DNA of 64,000 bases from Turnera subulata (GCA_028386065.3 JAKUCV010000419.1:263180-327179); one strand, 5' to 3'; positions 20,927 through 31,776 are shown, counted from the stretch's first letter. The notes: a model not told the origin generated them from the sequence alone. Numbers and translations are program-made.

Positions 20927-23233
20927 ATGCATTCAATGAATACTCATTGTTCTTTCGCTGTATCATTGAGCCATGCTCCAAAAGGAAGAGCTCATGGCAA
21001 GAAGACTCCACCAACAAAAGCTGCAAAATTTGCACGGACACCCTCATGGGTATCTCTCAAATCCACTCCTCCAGTGAAGAAAACCTATCAAAGTAACGAA
21101 ACCCAGGTGGAGTTTTTAAGCCTGGCTTCGCTAGCCAGAGGAGGGAAGCTCCAGGAAGCACTTGAGCTTCTCGAACAAATGGAAAAAGCTGGTACTTTTA
21201 TCAAACCTTATACTTATAGTCTCCTGTTTAAAGCATGCGCAAAGACCGAGTCTTTGCTGCAGGGGAGATTGATTCATAAGCTAATGCAAAGGACTATCAA
21301 GGACCCACCTTGGTATCTTGAGTTTTCTGTGTTCGATATGTATTGCAAGTGTGGGAGTTTGGTGTATGCACAGAAGGTGTTTGAGGAAATGAGTGAGAGG
21401 AATTCTGTTGCGTGGGTTACAATTATATCAGTTTATGCAAAGGAGGGATTCCTTGAAACTGCTGTACGCTTGTTTTCGGAGATGCCTACTTATGAAATTG
21501 AACCGAATCCGATTGTGTATGCTAACATTTTGCGGTCTTTGTTAAATCCTTCTCATTTAGAGTTGGGTAAACAGTGGCATTCTCATGCTATAAGAAGTGG
21601 TCTCGGAGATAGTGTTTCAGTTAACACCGGCATTTGTCACGTGTACATGAGATGTGGTTGGTTGGAGGGGGCTGAACTTGTTTTCCGTCGAATGAGTGAC
21701 AAGGGTGTAGTGACTTGCACGGCACTGATGGGTGGGTACATTCAAGCTGACAGGCCAAAGGATGCTTTGGCTTTGTTTAAATACATGGTGATTCAAAGGG
21801 CTGAATTTGATTCGTATGTATTCTCAACTGTCCTTAAAGCAACTGCTAGTTTAGAGGACTTGAGTTTCGGCAAGCAAATTCATGGTCATGTGGTCAAACT
21901 TGGTTTCGAATCTGATGTTTCAGCGGGCACTCCTCTTGTAGACTTCTATGTCAAGTGCTCGGATTTTGAATCTGCCTTTAAAGCATTTGATAGGATTAGT
22001 GAACCAAATGACTTTTCATGGAGTGCTTTGGTCACTGGCTATTGCCAAATTGGCAAATTTGAGGAACCGCTCAAGATTTTTCAGTCTTTAAGGAAGAAAG
22101 GTGCTGATATTAATCCATACACATACACCAACATTTTTCAAGCATGCTCTGCACTTGCAGACTTCACTTCAGGGACCCAAGTTCATGCTGATGCAATAAA
22201 AAGAAATTTGGTTGCACGCCGATATGGAGATTCTGCCGTGATTACCATGTATGCAAAATGTGGCAGGTTAGGTTATGCTCGTCGAGCCTTTGAATCGATA
22301 GGTGAGCCTGATACCGTGGCTTGGACTGCTTTAATTGCTGGTTATGCTTATGAAGGGAATGTTGCTGAAGCTCTAAAACTTTTCAGAAGGATGCAGGATT
22401 ATGGTGTTGGACCAAATGCAGTTACATTCACTGTGATTTTAACAGCCTGTAGCTATTCAGGCTTGGTCGATGAGGGGAAGCAATATTTCCACTCCATGAG
22501 TAATAATTATGGTGTGGCACCAAATATAGACCACTTTAATTGCATGATTGATATATACTCTCGTGCTGGGCTTCTGCAGGAGGCTTTTGAACTGATAAGG
22601 AGTATGCCTTTTGCACCTGATGCAACAAGCTGGAAATGCTTATTAAGTGGATGCTGGACTTACAGGAATCTTAAGATAGGGAAAATTGCCGCTGAAAACC
22701 TCTTTCATCTGGCCCCGGAGGATTCTGCGGGCTATGATCTCATGTTTAATCTGTATGCTTCAGCTGGGAAATGGGAAGAAGCTGCTGCTATCAGAAAGAT
22801 AATGGCTGAAAAACACTTGGAGAAAGAGCTTAGCTGCTGCTGGATTACAGTTAATGGAGAAGTGCATCGATTTATAGTGGGTGATAAACACCACCCTCTA
22901 ATGGAAGAAATTTATACAAAGTTGAAAGAGCTCAATGATTCCTTTGAAGAAGAGGAAACTGTCCTTTTAAAAGAAGAGGATGTATCAGGTATTTTTGCAG
23001 AAAGGCAAGAGCAGCTTCTTGATCACAGCGAGAGGCTTGCAATAGCATTTGGCCTCATATCAACGCCAAGTAATGCTCCTATCTTTATTTTCAAGAACCT
23101 AAGAGCTTGCAGGGACTGCCATGATTTTGCTAAACACGTATCCGTGGTCACAGGGCGCAAAATTGTTGTTAGAGATTCTCTCAGATTTCTTACCTTCAAG
23201 TTTGTCCAATGTTCTTGCAATGACTACTGGTGA
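20927..23233 (+). CDS. RARE1: PLS-class DYW pentatricopeptide-repeat RNA-editing factor, RARE1 (At5g13270) orthologue
   Basis: Intronless, 768 aa, ending NDYW-stop. The first about 50 residues are Ser/Thr/Lys/Ala-rich and poor in acidic residues, fitting an organelle transit peptide. PPR P/L/S repeats fill roughly 65-590, the E/E+ region follows (WKCLLSGCW, AGYDLMFNLYASAGKWEEAA, VNGEVHRFIVGDKHHP), and the DYW cytidine-deaminase domain is at the end. Catalytic HSE is at 700-702 and CRDC at 728-731. The blocks WKCLLSGCW and GDKHHP, the length near 750 aa and the repeat spacing match Arabidopsis RARE1, which is needed for chloroplast accD editing. That target is assumed here, not shown. The usual HH in the RFHHF motif is LT (755-756) although CSC (762-764) is kept. 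The start is the first ATG after an in-frame stop. Confidence 0.85.
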   Translation: MHSMNTHCSFAVSLSHAPKGRAHGKKTPPTKAAKFARTPSWVSLKSTPPVKKTYQSNETQVEFLSLASLARGGKLQEALELLEQMEKAGTFIKPYTYSLLFKACAKTESLLQGRLIHKLMQRTIKDPPWYLEFSVFDMYCKCGSLVYAQKVFEEMSERNSVAWVTIISVYAKEGFLETAVRLFSEMPTYEIEPNPIVYANILRSLLNPSHLELGKQWHSHAIRSGLGDSVSVNTGICHVYMRCGWLEGAELVFRRMSDKGVVTCTALMGGYIQADRPKDALALFKYMVIQRAEFDSYVFSTVLKATASLEDLSFGKQIHGHVVKLGFESDVSAGTPLVDFYVKCSDFESAFKAFDRISEPNDFSWSALVTGYCQIGKFEEPLKIFQSLRKKGADINPYTYTNIFQACSALADFTSGTQVHADAIKRNLVARRYGDSAVITMYAKCGRLGYARRAFESIGEPDTVAWTALIAGYAYEGNVAEALKLFRRMQDYGVGPNAVTFTVILTACSYSGLVDEGKQYFHSMSNNYGVAPNIDHFNCMIDIYSRAGLLQEAFELIRSMPFAPDATSWKCLLSGCWTYRNLKIGKIAAENLFHLAPEDSAGYDLMFNLYASAGKWEEAAAIRKIMAEKHLEKELSCCWITVNGEVHRFIVGDKHHPLMEEIYTKLKELNDSFEEEETVLLKEEDVSGIFAERQEQLLDHSERLAIAFGLISTPSNAPIFIFKNLRACRDCHDFAKHVSVVTGRKIVVRDSLRFLTFKFVQCSCNDYW

Positions 23234-23387
23234 TCCTCTGTAAAGATCAATCTTATTGCGAAATCTTATTCTATCAGTCAACGAATCTTTTGTTCTAAAT
23301 CATCAGAGAGTGAAGATTTACTATCCTGACATCTGGCTAATTATCTAGAAATCATCAGACACTGAAGATTTACTAGAAATCGTCATA

Positions 23388-23512
23388 CACCATCCTCTGA
23401 CGGAAGAAATTTTACAAAGTTGGAAGAGCTCAGTGATTCCTTTGAGGAAGAGGAAAATGTCTTTTTAACAGAAGAGGATGTATCAGGTACTTTTGCAGAA
23501 AGGAAAGAGCAG
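23388..23512 (+). repeat. Partial duplicate of the RARE1 E-region coding sequence
   Basis: These 125 bases copy 22889-23014 of the gene at roughly 85-90 percent by eye (same GATTCCTTTGA and GAAGAGGATGTATCAGGTA blocks), with small indels. The copy is 155 bases after the stop codon, in the same orientation, and is flanked by short repeated words (GAAGATTTACTA and TATCCTGAC). It has no frame of its own. Confidence 0.8.
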
Positions 23513-24722
23513 CAAAGATTTAGTATCCTGACTTCTAGCTAATTTTTCTCTCTCGGATCAGATAATTTAAAAGAATTCCAAGTTTAGGTAAGTGGGGTAG
23601 GACTGTGCACTATCTGGGCATGGACAAGACATTGATGGACTCGCGCATGGCTGCTTGACAAGACCAGTTAACACATGAATTTTGTCATCTAAGCATGGCA
23701 AAACCACGGAGTGGACTGCTGAAAGTGCATGATGGGCCAACCATGGCTCGCCACTGCTAGACTAGAGAGCCACCCTGATGGATTCGTGCACTCGCAACTG
23801 ACGTCAGGAATTTTGTACTAGTACCATAATACTAGTTTAGTGGAGTTGCAAAGTACAGACGTAAAAGTGAAAAGGCAGGGGTTTGTGAGCTGACACGTAC
23901 TGGGTATCTCTGCACAAGCAAAGGCTTGGATTTTCTATGCATGATTGGAGAGATTGTATTGTGCGCTTATGCTATTGTGGGGTTGTTTGCCAGCAAATGA
24001 TGCCATAGATAGGAAGCTTCCTTACTCTCTGTTTCAGTGGTGAGTCCTAAAGAAATAATATATAGCATGTTACACAAGGAGAAAAAATGACGGAAAGGGC
24101 AACCCTTTTTTTTTTTAATCGCAATAATTTGACTCTGTTTTCTTTATGAAAGAAATAAAAAAACAATCACATGTACATGCATGGGGCGAGCTAGTGGTAT
24201 GAAACTTAAATAAAAGAAAAAGAATGTCGCCTCAAGATGTTATTGTATTGATGAACGTGATACTTGTTTGTAATAATTGTGTGTTTTCTTAATATCATTC
24301 TCTATACTTTCTAAGATGGAGGATGCGATACTTTATTGTTTGTATAATGCAAAGCTAAACGCGTTTTGGATGAAAATACAGTATCTTGTTTTCTTTTCCC
24401 AAAAAGATGTACAGTTTCCTTTGTTTCTAGTCCAGATTCTTTCCACCCTCAAATTGCAGCTCAGATCCGTGATATTCAGGGCCTTTCGTGTGGGGTTAAC
24501 GGCGAGTATTTAATCATCATTCAGATTGGAGAGCCGAGAGCAAGCTAAGCTTTTGATTTGGAATTTGAACTTACTCTCTTCAATCATTTTTCTTTTTAAG
24601 CCATAACGCTTTTGTGTAAGAGGACATTTATGTGCACTCTCTTATAAAATCTTCTTTATCCTTCGAATCTGGCTCAAAATCGTGGGCATATATTGGTTTA
24701 GGTTCATTAAATTATATTTAAC
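23513..24722. other. Intergenic stretch downstream of RARE1
   Basis: I see no gene, RNA or clear transposon. Short open frames near 24277-24548 have no recognisable content. Confidence 0.4.
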
Positions 24723-24730
24723 TATATCTA

Positions 24731-25084
24731 GGGGTTTTTGGATTTTTTGGCCCCCGTGTTTAGTGGTTTGGCCAATTTGGTACCTCGACATTTCTTTTGG
24801 CCGGGCATATACCCCGAGATTGTATGGGCATAGCAAAACAACGTTGTTTTAAATGGGAAAACGACACCGTTTCATGCCACGTCGGACACAGGTGGCTTAG
24901 TGGGGCCCACTTTACTCGAAGCCCCAAATTCTTCCCATACCGAACCGAAACCGCTCTGGACCAGGGTCTACGTTTGGCCTGCCCATGCAATATCGGGGTC
25001 TATGCCCGGCCAAAAAAAAATGTCGGGGGTACCAAATTGGCCAAACCAATAAACATGGAGGCCCAAAAAACCCAAAAACCCTTA
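24731..25084. repeat. Third, internal arm forming a 354-bp palindrome
   Basis: Bases about 24962-25084 are another inverted copy of the left arm (GTTTGGCCTGCCCATGCAAT, then CCAAATTGGCCAAACC), so the left 354 bp can fold into a hairpin by themselves. Its outer end (CCCTTAAG) lacks the TATATCTA duplication, so it is an internal duplicate arm, not a second insertion. Confidence 0.7.
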
Positions 25085-25274
25085 AGAATTAAAGTATTGG
25101 TTTTGGAAAAAATAACGGAAATAAAATAATAAACTAACTCAATACATCTGGTTCAATAATCGTTCTTTCCAATTTATAATTTAAAATTGATTTTAAGTGA
25201 CATTTTATGCCACTATTGTATAATTATTTAATTTTTTTTCAAAAAATTAATTCTAGCACAAGATAATAATTATA

Positions 25275-27165
25275 GGACTAATGCCACGTTTGGTCCCTAT
25301 GTTGCCCCTGAAAAATGGATTTCGTCCCTGTGTTGAGATTCGATCGTTTTTCATCCCTCTGTTGGCTCCGTTTTACATGTTTTGGTCTAAGGCTCCGGAA
25401 TCCGGCAGCTGGTGCTGACGTGGCAAGCTTTTTGGCTCCACATCAGCATATGTGGGACCCGCGTGTCAGATCAAGCCAACAAACCGGAACGGTCCGACCC
25501 GACCGGTTCCCCCACCTAAAAGACCCGTCCAACCAAACCGAATGCACAATAAAATAAATAACTAAAAAAATAGAAATAGAAATTTATTAAAATAGTTAAA
25601 ATAGAAATTTGTTGTTGATTTTATTATCTTTTCCTTTTCCCAAAATTTGTTGATTTAAACTTAACTTGAACTAACTTATTATATTTTTTATGAACAAAAG
25701 TCTAAATAACCAATATGAAAAAAGAAAAAAATTAATAACTAAAAATGATTAATTTAATACCCAGGTAAATTAATTAATTTAACTATATCTTTTAAATATG
25801 AAAAGATAATATTTACCCTGAAGGGATTGATTAAAATTTAAATCTCTTGTAAAAAAAATACTAATTAAAATCTCATCAAAATTGCAGCAGTGAGAACGAT
25901 TAAAATCTCATCAGCTAGCATGGTTCACAGTGACGGCGTGCTTGTACGAGGGAAGGAGAAACCGAGCCATGTCCAGCCGCTTTCAGCAGCAAAACCGCCG
26001 CTGCCGTCGCCGAAAAGTCGTGAAGAGAGCAGAACTGTCCCGGTTCGAACCAGATCCGTCGCGCCGAGCTGTAAACTTGCATGCGCCGGCCAACAGCCGC
26101 CGGAGTTGCTGCAAGTATCGCTCAGTACCTGGTGGAGTAGGTGTCGCCGGAGAAGGACTAGCCCCGATCTGCCTGGATTTGAGCTAGCCCGACGAGGTTC
26201 TGCCAAATCTAGGGAGATCTGAGGAGCTGCGCGCATCCACCGAGAGGAGAGCTCGACGTAGACCGCCGCCTCGGTCGAGCACCGCCACCGGCAAACCATC
26301 CCAGAAGGAGAAGAAGAGTTTCTCGCTGACGGATAGCTTATTGGGCAAACCGATATTGGGGAGATCGGATTTCTTCTCCACCGTGGTAGTTCAGGTGGCA
26401 GCAAAGGAGGTAGGGAGGGGAGGGAAAGGGAAGAGAGGAGGACGGTGGTAGTAATGATTTTTTTTCTTTAAAAATATGTTGTTCCCATTAGTTATTACAT
26501 TAATTATTAGTATTAAAGTTGTATCAATGATGAAAAATTTAAAAATTCAAAAGTCAGTATTGGGTTAATTACTATTACATATTTTCTTAAAAAAATATTT
26601 TTTTATTTTTTCATATTTAAAAATATTATCACAAACACTTTTAAAATAAAAAATATAATTTCTTATTTTTTCATATTTAATAAAATATGGCAAGTAAGTA
26701 ATATTTTTGGTTCAATTGATTTAATTATTTAGGTATTAAATTAAATGAGGTAAAAATGATTTGTTTGGATTTTCATATTAAAGATTTGTTTGGATTTTCA
26801 TTTTAGAATTTCTGTTTTGTTATTAAAATAGATTTCTATTTTAATTATTTTAATAAATTTATATTTCTATTTTTTTAGTTATTTATTTTATTGTGCACTC
26901 GGTTTGGTTGGACGGGTCTTTTAGGTGGGGGAACCAGTCGGGTCGGGCCATTCCGGTTTGTTGGCTTGATCTGACACGCGGGTCCCACATATGCTGATGT
27001 GGAGCCAAAAAGCTTGCCACGTCAGCATCAGCTGCCGGATTCCGGAGCCTTAGACCAAAACATGTAAAACGGAGCCAACAGAGGGATGGAAAACGATCGA
27101 ATCTCAACGCAGGGACGAAATCCAATTTTCAGGGGCAACATAGGGACCAAACGTGGCATTAGTCC
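25275..27165. mobile_element. Mutator-like element (MULE) with 336-bp TIRs
   Basis: TIRs 25275-25610 and 26830-27165 start GGACTAATGCCACGTTTGGT and are about 96 percent identical by eye. A 10-bp direct repeat AATAATTATA flanks them (25265-25274 and 27166-27175). Long TIRs with 9-11-bp duplications are typical of MULEs. The interior has no transposase (no MULE/DDE motifs) but contains a GC-rich segment at about 25920-26450 in otherwise AT-rich DNA, as in Pack-MULEs. Confidence 0.85.
25920..26450. other. GC-rich cargo segment in the MULE
   Basis: Open frames exist on both strands (159 codons on minus, 26404-25925; 110 and 85 codons on plus). The composition is Arg/Ser/Pro-rich and none matches a family I recognise. 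The abrupt GC-rich island with CCGCCG-type codon runs inside AT-rich flanks looks like captured host-gene sequence. I cannot tell the original strand or gene. Confidence 0.5.
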
Positions 27166-27800
27166 AATAATTATAATAATAGATATTTATTTTCTAATTT
27201 TTTTACATTTGAGATTTGATCTCGTTCTTTATTTATTATTATTATTATTAAAATTTAGGTACTTTTTACAAACTTAGACCGGTGGGAGAGTTTAAATAGG
27301 AATTTTTAGAAATTAGTATATGAAAAAAATAAAATTTCAAAAATAATAAATCCAGCATAATAAGGTGTATTTATTTAAAACCAAGTAAAATTTTTGGAAA
27401 TTAAGTTTTACTCATTTTTAATATTGTTAAAAATAAAATATGATTAAAAGAAAGAAAAATGATTAAATAAATAATCAAAATCGGGTCAGCTTTCATTTCG
27501 GTATCCAACAAATTTCGGGTCGGTTAGGTGAAAAATCCGGGGTCGGTAGCATGCGGTGCCCACAAAGACACATGGATCCTACATGTCCAGCCAATCCTCT
27601 AAAACGACGTCGTTTTGCTACAGTAACACGTGCAAATAACCCGGGCAGCCTCCACGTCAGCAGGTGCCTGACCAGGGGTCTACGTTTGGCCTGCCCATGC
27701 AATCTCGGGGTGTATGCTCGGCCAAAAAAAATATCAGGGTACCAAATTGGCCAAACCACTAAACATAGGGGCCCAAAAAACCCGAAAACCCCTATATCTA

Positions 27801-28194
27801 GCATTAGTTCATAAGATCTGAATCGTCTAAATTAAGTTTCATGTAAGTGGCATATTCATCCTAGAATTATCAATGACTAGGAAAACATAAACCCAACTTT
27901 TCTTGACTTGCCCTCCAAAACATTTGTTCAAATTGTTTTGTTCTCAACTTCTTTTTCTCACACATGTCAATATTATAGTAAAAATAACTTAGATTTTAAA
28001 GATAACAGTAATACTTGAGTATATTATTCTTCTTTAAAGAATTCATTTACCAAATCTTCCTACTTATATGTTATTTAATGTAAGGGGATATAATGGAAAA
28101 ATCATGTGGTCATGGGTTCGATTTCCACATACGGCACCACTTATATGATTTGGAACAATCATACTAAAATTTATGTTTTAATCAAGAGATTTTA
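27801..28194. other. AT-rich intergenic stretch
   Basis: I see nothing in it beyond AT-rich unique-looking sequence. Confidence 0.4.
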
Positions 28195-28379
28195 TTGAAT
28201 AGTTACACTAGGGAGGAGGAAATACAAGAGAAAAATGGAGGCCTAGTTTGCCTGAACATTCGATCTGACGATCACGAGTCTTGTTGTCCCCATGTAACGA
28301 TTGAGATAAGGCTCCTTTTTATCCAGCTGTCCGTCCAGTTATTATGCACATGGGTCAGCTTCCAAACCCTTTCACTCAG

Positions 28380-28448
28380 AGGCCGGGAGCTCCAAAGCTA
28401 TATGAAACCGCTCATGGTGAGTAAAGAAGGATCCACTCTAGGTGGCAC
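28380..28448. repeat. Left arm of an approximately 70-bp inverted repeat
   Basis: Contains GGCCGGGAGCTCCAAAGC and GAAACCGCTCATGGTGAG. Its reverse complement is found at 29613-29671 continued, after removing element C, at 39821-39834, with about three mismatches. The arms bracket the unknown ORF and promoter-like region. Confidence 0.75.
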
Positions 28449-29233
28449 TTGGTGACATATCTCCTGTCCTAGGTCTTTCCCGTTACCTGATCGATACTCC
28501 CTACCATGACATTCCAAGCCTAGGCACCACACCATGGCCTATATCTTTATATTATTACCTCTGGTGTCTCACCACTCTGTATTATACCCTCATCCATATT
28601 CCTGTACATCCGGTACTACGACACCTCCTAAATAGGAATGCCCACACTCCCAAGTGTTGGTACTTCCTCCAAAATTTTGCTCCTCTCTCCTGGTGAAGAA
28701 GAGAGCTTGCTCGAATTCAAGCCACCCACCCATCTGCACAAAAGGAGACTATTGCTGCTTATGTGGTAGTTCATCGACCATATGTTCAGCATAACTCCTC
28801 CATTGCCCCTCGACCAGTTCTTCACATATGGAAAACCATTGAAGGAACTATTGCTGATGTACCCCGTCTAGCCAGTGAGGCTAGAAGCTTTCTCTGTAGT
28901 CTCAATGGATTCACAATTTCCGGGAACACCACTATAACCTCAACTTCTTTGGTTTCCACCCCTGCTAGACCTGTTGCAGGCCAAACAGTTGCTATTCCTC
29001 CGGCAGTTCCCATTGAACTTCGAAATTGGGCACAATGGCTTTGTCATCATCCTTCTGTCTCACCAACTCCATCTACTGTTTCAAGGCCCACACAAACCGA
29101 TGAAGATCCAATCGCAAACTTTGACTCGGCATTTTACAGATCATCCCGAGACCCTGATTCAGACAGTGACCATGATTGCGACATGACGGACATGTATCAT
29201 GATTGCAATTCGGAGGAGCCAATCAGGAAATAA
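28442..29233 (+). pseudogene. Unidentified ORF, one stop codon
   Basis: A frame from 28442 to TAA at 29231-29233 is interrupted once, by TGA at 28694-28696; the sense resumes in the same frame (ELARIQATHPSAQKETIAAY). It includes a hydrophobic aromatic stretch (TPWPISLYYYLWCLTTLYYT), a middle with VVHRPYVQHNSSIAPRP and a Ser/Asp-rich acidic end (DPDSDSDHDCDMTDMYHDC). I do not recognise the family. Because a TATA box, AATAAA and a GGTATCAGA-like word follow within 250 bp, an endogenous pararetrovirus or LTR-element remnant is possible but unproven. Confidence 0.35.
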
Positions 29234-29242
29234 AGTACTAAA

Positions 29243-29470
29243 GTGTGCTGTATTATTAAAAATGTAATGAGTGTATTGTAATAAGTGGGAGGATGAGTCA
29301 TCACCCACTTTCGTTTGTCTTTTATATTGTATTATTAAAGTGTGTTGTAAATGGAATGATGAGTCATCATCATCTATTACCCTTTCTCGTCTGTTTCTAT
29401 ATGCTCATGTCTATATAAGGGAGCCTTGTAAACATTGGAGGGTATCAGAACTTCTATCAATAAAATCTTG
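29243..29470 (+). promoter_or_regulatory. Promoter-like region with duplicated TGAGTCA unit
   Basis: Two tandem units of about 70-80 bp (29243-29318 and 29324-29398) share GTATTATTAAA, then GATGAGTCATC (a bZIP/AP-1-type palindrome), then CTTTCG and GTCT-type ends. CTATATAAGG at 29410-29419 is a good TATA box, AATAAA lies at about 29459, and GGTATCAGA at about 29446 resembles part of a tRNA-iMet primer site. Confidence 0.5.
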
Positions 29471-29612
29471 TTGTTTTATACATCATGACTCTCTAGATCT
29501 CTCCTTCTTCTCTGAAATTCTTTAGGATAATAGTCCTATTACTCTTTTCTTCTTCTATCCTGATGTTACGGCCTCCATAGCTTTATGAAATCACAAAAAG
29601 GGTTTGAGTTCC

Positions 29613-29671
29613 GATTGCCACCTGGAGTGGATCCTTCTTTACTCACCATGAGCGGTTTCATATAGCTTTGG
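29613..29671. repeat. Right arm of the approximately 70-bp inverted repeat, cut by element C
   Basis: Reads TGCCACCTGGAGTGGATCC, then ACTCACCATGAGCGG, then the TTTGG that became the target duplication of element C. The remainder of the arm, AGTTCCCGGCCTCTG, is on the far side at 39821-39835. Confidence 0.75.
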
Positions 29672-31776
29672 TGAGACGCCCCGACCCGTATTTACCGTAC
29701 ACAGTAAACACGTGCCGGAACTGTGACGACCCAACCAAATAAACCCAAGCATACAATGTGAACAATAATAACTCAGGCCCAACGGCCCAAAACAGTAAAC
29801 AACATAAATAACATATCCGGCCCAATGGCCCAATAATAGCGAAAACATGCACAGCGAAAGACTTAAAACGACTCACATATACACTGTATGCATAAATGCA
29901 AACTATGGATCCGAGCCCGTCCAAGGGATAACGCCGCAGCCTGTCTGGAATGCACCAAGCCTGTACAACAAACAACTCATCCTACGGGATGAAAGCCCGC
30001 AGGTGAGGGGTGAGTCCGAAGTGCTCACGACAATGGAAAGACCATCAATATGGACACTAAAGTTACTCAAGGCCAAAAACAATCAAAAACCGACCAAAAG
30101 ACTCAAANATGCGTAATAACTCATCCCGATTACATGTCTTTTATTTATTATCTTTTACCGAAAATATTTACCGTACGTAATTCCGAATATAATTTCGGTA
30201 CCATACTTTAATTAAAACTCTTTTCAAAATAATTTCATGAAATAACTATAATTTCCAAAATAATAATCTACATAATTTTCCAGAAAAATAATAACATATT
30301 TATAATTTTCAGAAAATATTTATATAGTATTTATCTTTTTCTAAATACATATACAATTAAATTTTCCAACACAAAATATAATTAAATTTAATTTCCAAAA
30401 TACATATTTATTTACATAAACCACAATCATAATTTCCAGACGAAAATAATATACATTTAATTTCCAGAAATTATTTTCAAGGCATATATATAATTTTCCA
30501 ATTAATAATAGTTTTTCAAAACATAACTTAATTATTTAACCAAGTAAATATATTTATATTTTATCAAAAATACCAGATTTAAATTGGCATTAATTTACTC
30601 AAAATAACTATATAATTTTTTTCCCAAAATTATATATATCAGATTAATAAATAATACATATATATAAATATTTTTTTTTTAAAATAACTGGGCTGGGCCA
30701 TGAACAGTGCCGGCCCAGACCCTGCACAGTGCAGAGCCCAGCAGCACTGCAAGCCCACGCCCAAGCCCAAACAAGCCTAGCCCAGAAACGCGACCCGACC
30801 GTTGGCAACGGGTCGAACACGGGTCAAACGGGTCTCACCTCGGGTTGACAGCAACGCGACGGTGGCGGCGGCGCGGGGGAGGGAAGCGAGCACAGCAGGG
30901 GATCAGGCGGCGGCTGGCGACTCCCTGGGCGGCAGGATGGCGGCGCGGCGACTGCAGGAAACCGAGCAGCGTCGCGGAGAGGCAGATCCGACGGGTCAAG
31001 CGGCGGGTCAACGCCCCTAGCGGCCGCGTCCGGCGGTGGGAAGCGACGGGGAAGGCAGCTCCGGGGTCGCGACGTCGTGGCCTACCTGCTGGTGGCGTCG
31101 GTGCGTCGATCTGCGGCGGGGAACGGCGGCGAGTGTACAGTAACCGGAGCTCCTGGGGTGACGGACTGTTCACCTTATTTTTTTCTTCTTTTCTTCTTTT
31201 TCGTATTTTCCTCTTCCTTTTTTCTATTTTTTTATTTTCTTTTTTTTGTTTCTATTTTCCGAATTTTTTTTTCTTTTTTTTTCTTCTTCCTCTCACTGTT
31301 TTCCTTTTTTTTGTATTTATTTTTCTTTTTCTTTTTCTTTCTTTTTTTCTCTTTTCTCTCTTTTTTTCTTTTTCTCTCTTTTTTTCTCTCCTTTCTTTTT
31401 CCTTCTCTTCATCTGCTCTTCTTCCCCTCTTCTGCAGATTCCTCCTTTTTATAAACCGTGTTTAACTATTAAACATGTGATAATCAATAATACTGTTCGT
31501 CCATATTACGGGCGAATCCGATCCGGACCAGAAAATTACAGATACCTTCTTAGTTATTTTCCGGTGTGATTTTCCGAGGAATTCTGAAACCCGAAAATAC
31601 CAACTTAGGTTCGAAAAATCCGCGGGAAAATCACGAGCGCGGGAAAACCCTCGGTTTCGAAAAACGACTCCCGATTTACCTTGAATTAATTACCCAAGAT
31701 TAATTCAACAGTAAATCACGGTAAATAGACTTTTACAGTCCGGTAAAAATCCAAAATTTTTACCCGGGCTGTTACA
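29672..31776 (-). repeat. 3' LTR of element C, with an assembly scar
   Basis: 2105 bp, TGAGACGCCCC...GGGCTGTTACA on the plus strand. Outside length changes in T-rich tracts I count about ten substitutions against the right LTR. A single N at 30108 replaces about 323 bp that the right LTR has (37815-38137), which points to a collapsed gap. GC-rich (30700-31150) and T/C-rich (31170-31440) blocks create long spurious open frames. Confidence 0.85.

Larger units (their letters stand above)
24731..27792. mobile_element. Inverted-repeat DNA transposon with 8-bp target duplication, carrying a nested MULE
   Basis: The ends are GGGGTTTTTGG... and the complementary ...CGAAAACCCC. TATATCTA directly flanks both sides (24723-24730 and 27793-27800). 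The left arm (24731-24838) and right arm (about 27675-27792) are inverted copies containing TTTAGTGGTTTGGCCAATTT and CCCCGAGATTG. Removing the nested MULE and its duplicated site leaves about 1.16 kb. No transposase is present, so it is non-autonomous. The 8-bp duplication suggests hAT, but the superfamily is not proven. Confidence 0.75.

Noticed and set aside
29639..29700. Isopropylmalate/isocitrate dehydrogenase-like PKLYE motif
   Set aside because: Only a five-residue coincidence in the inverted-repeat arm; no further similarity.
30707..31465. 252-codon open frame in the left LTR of element C (and 290 codons at 38736-39608)
   Set aside because: The first half is GC-rich translated leader-like sequence and the second half is Phe/Leu/Ser from a T/C-rich tract; it is LTR non-coding sequence, and the frame differs between the two LTRs through indels.
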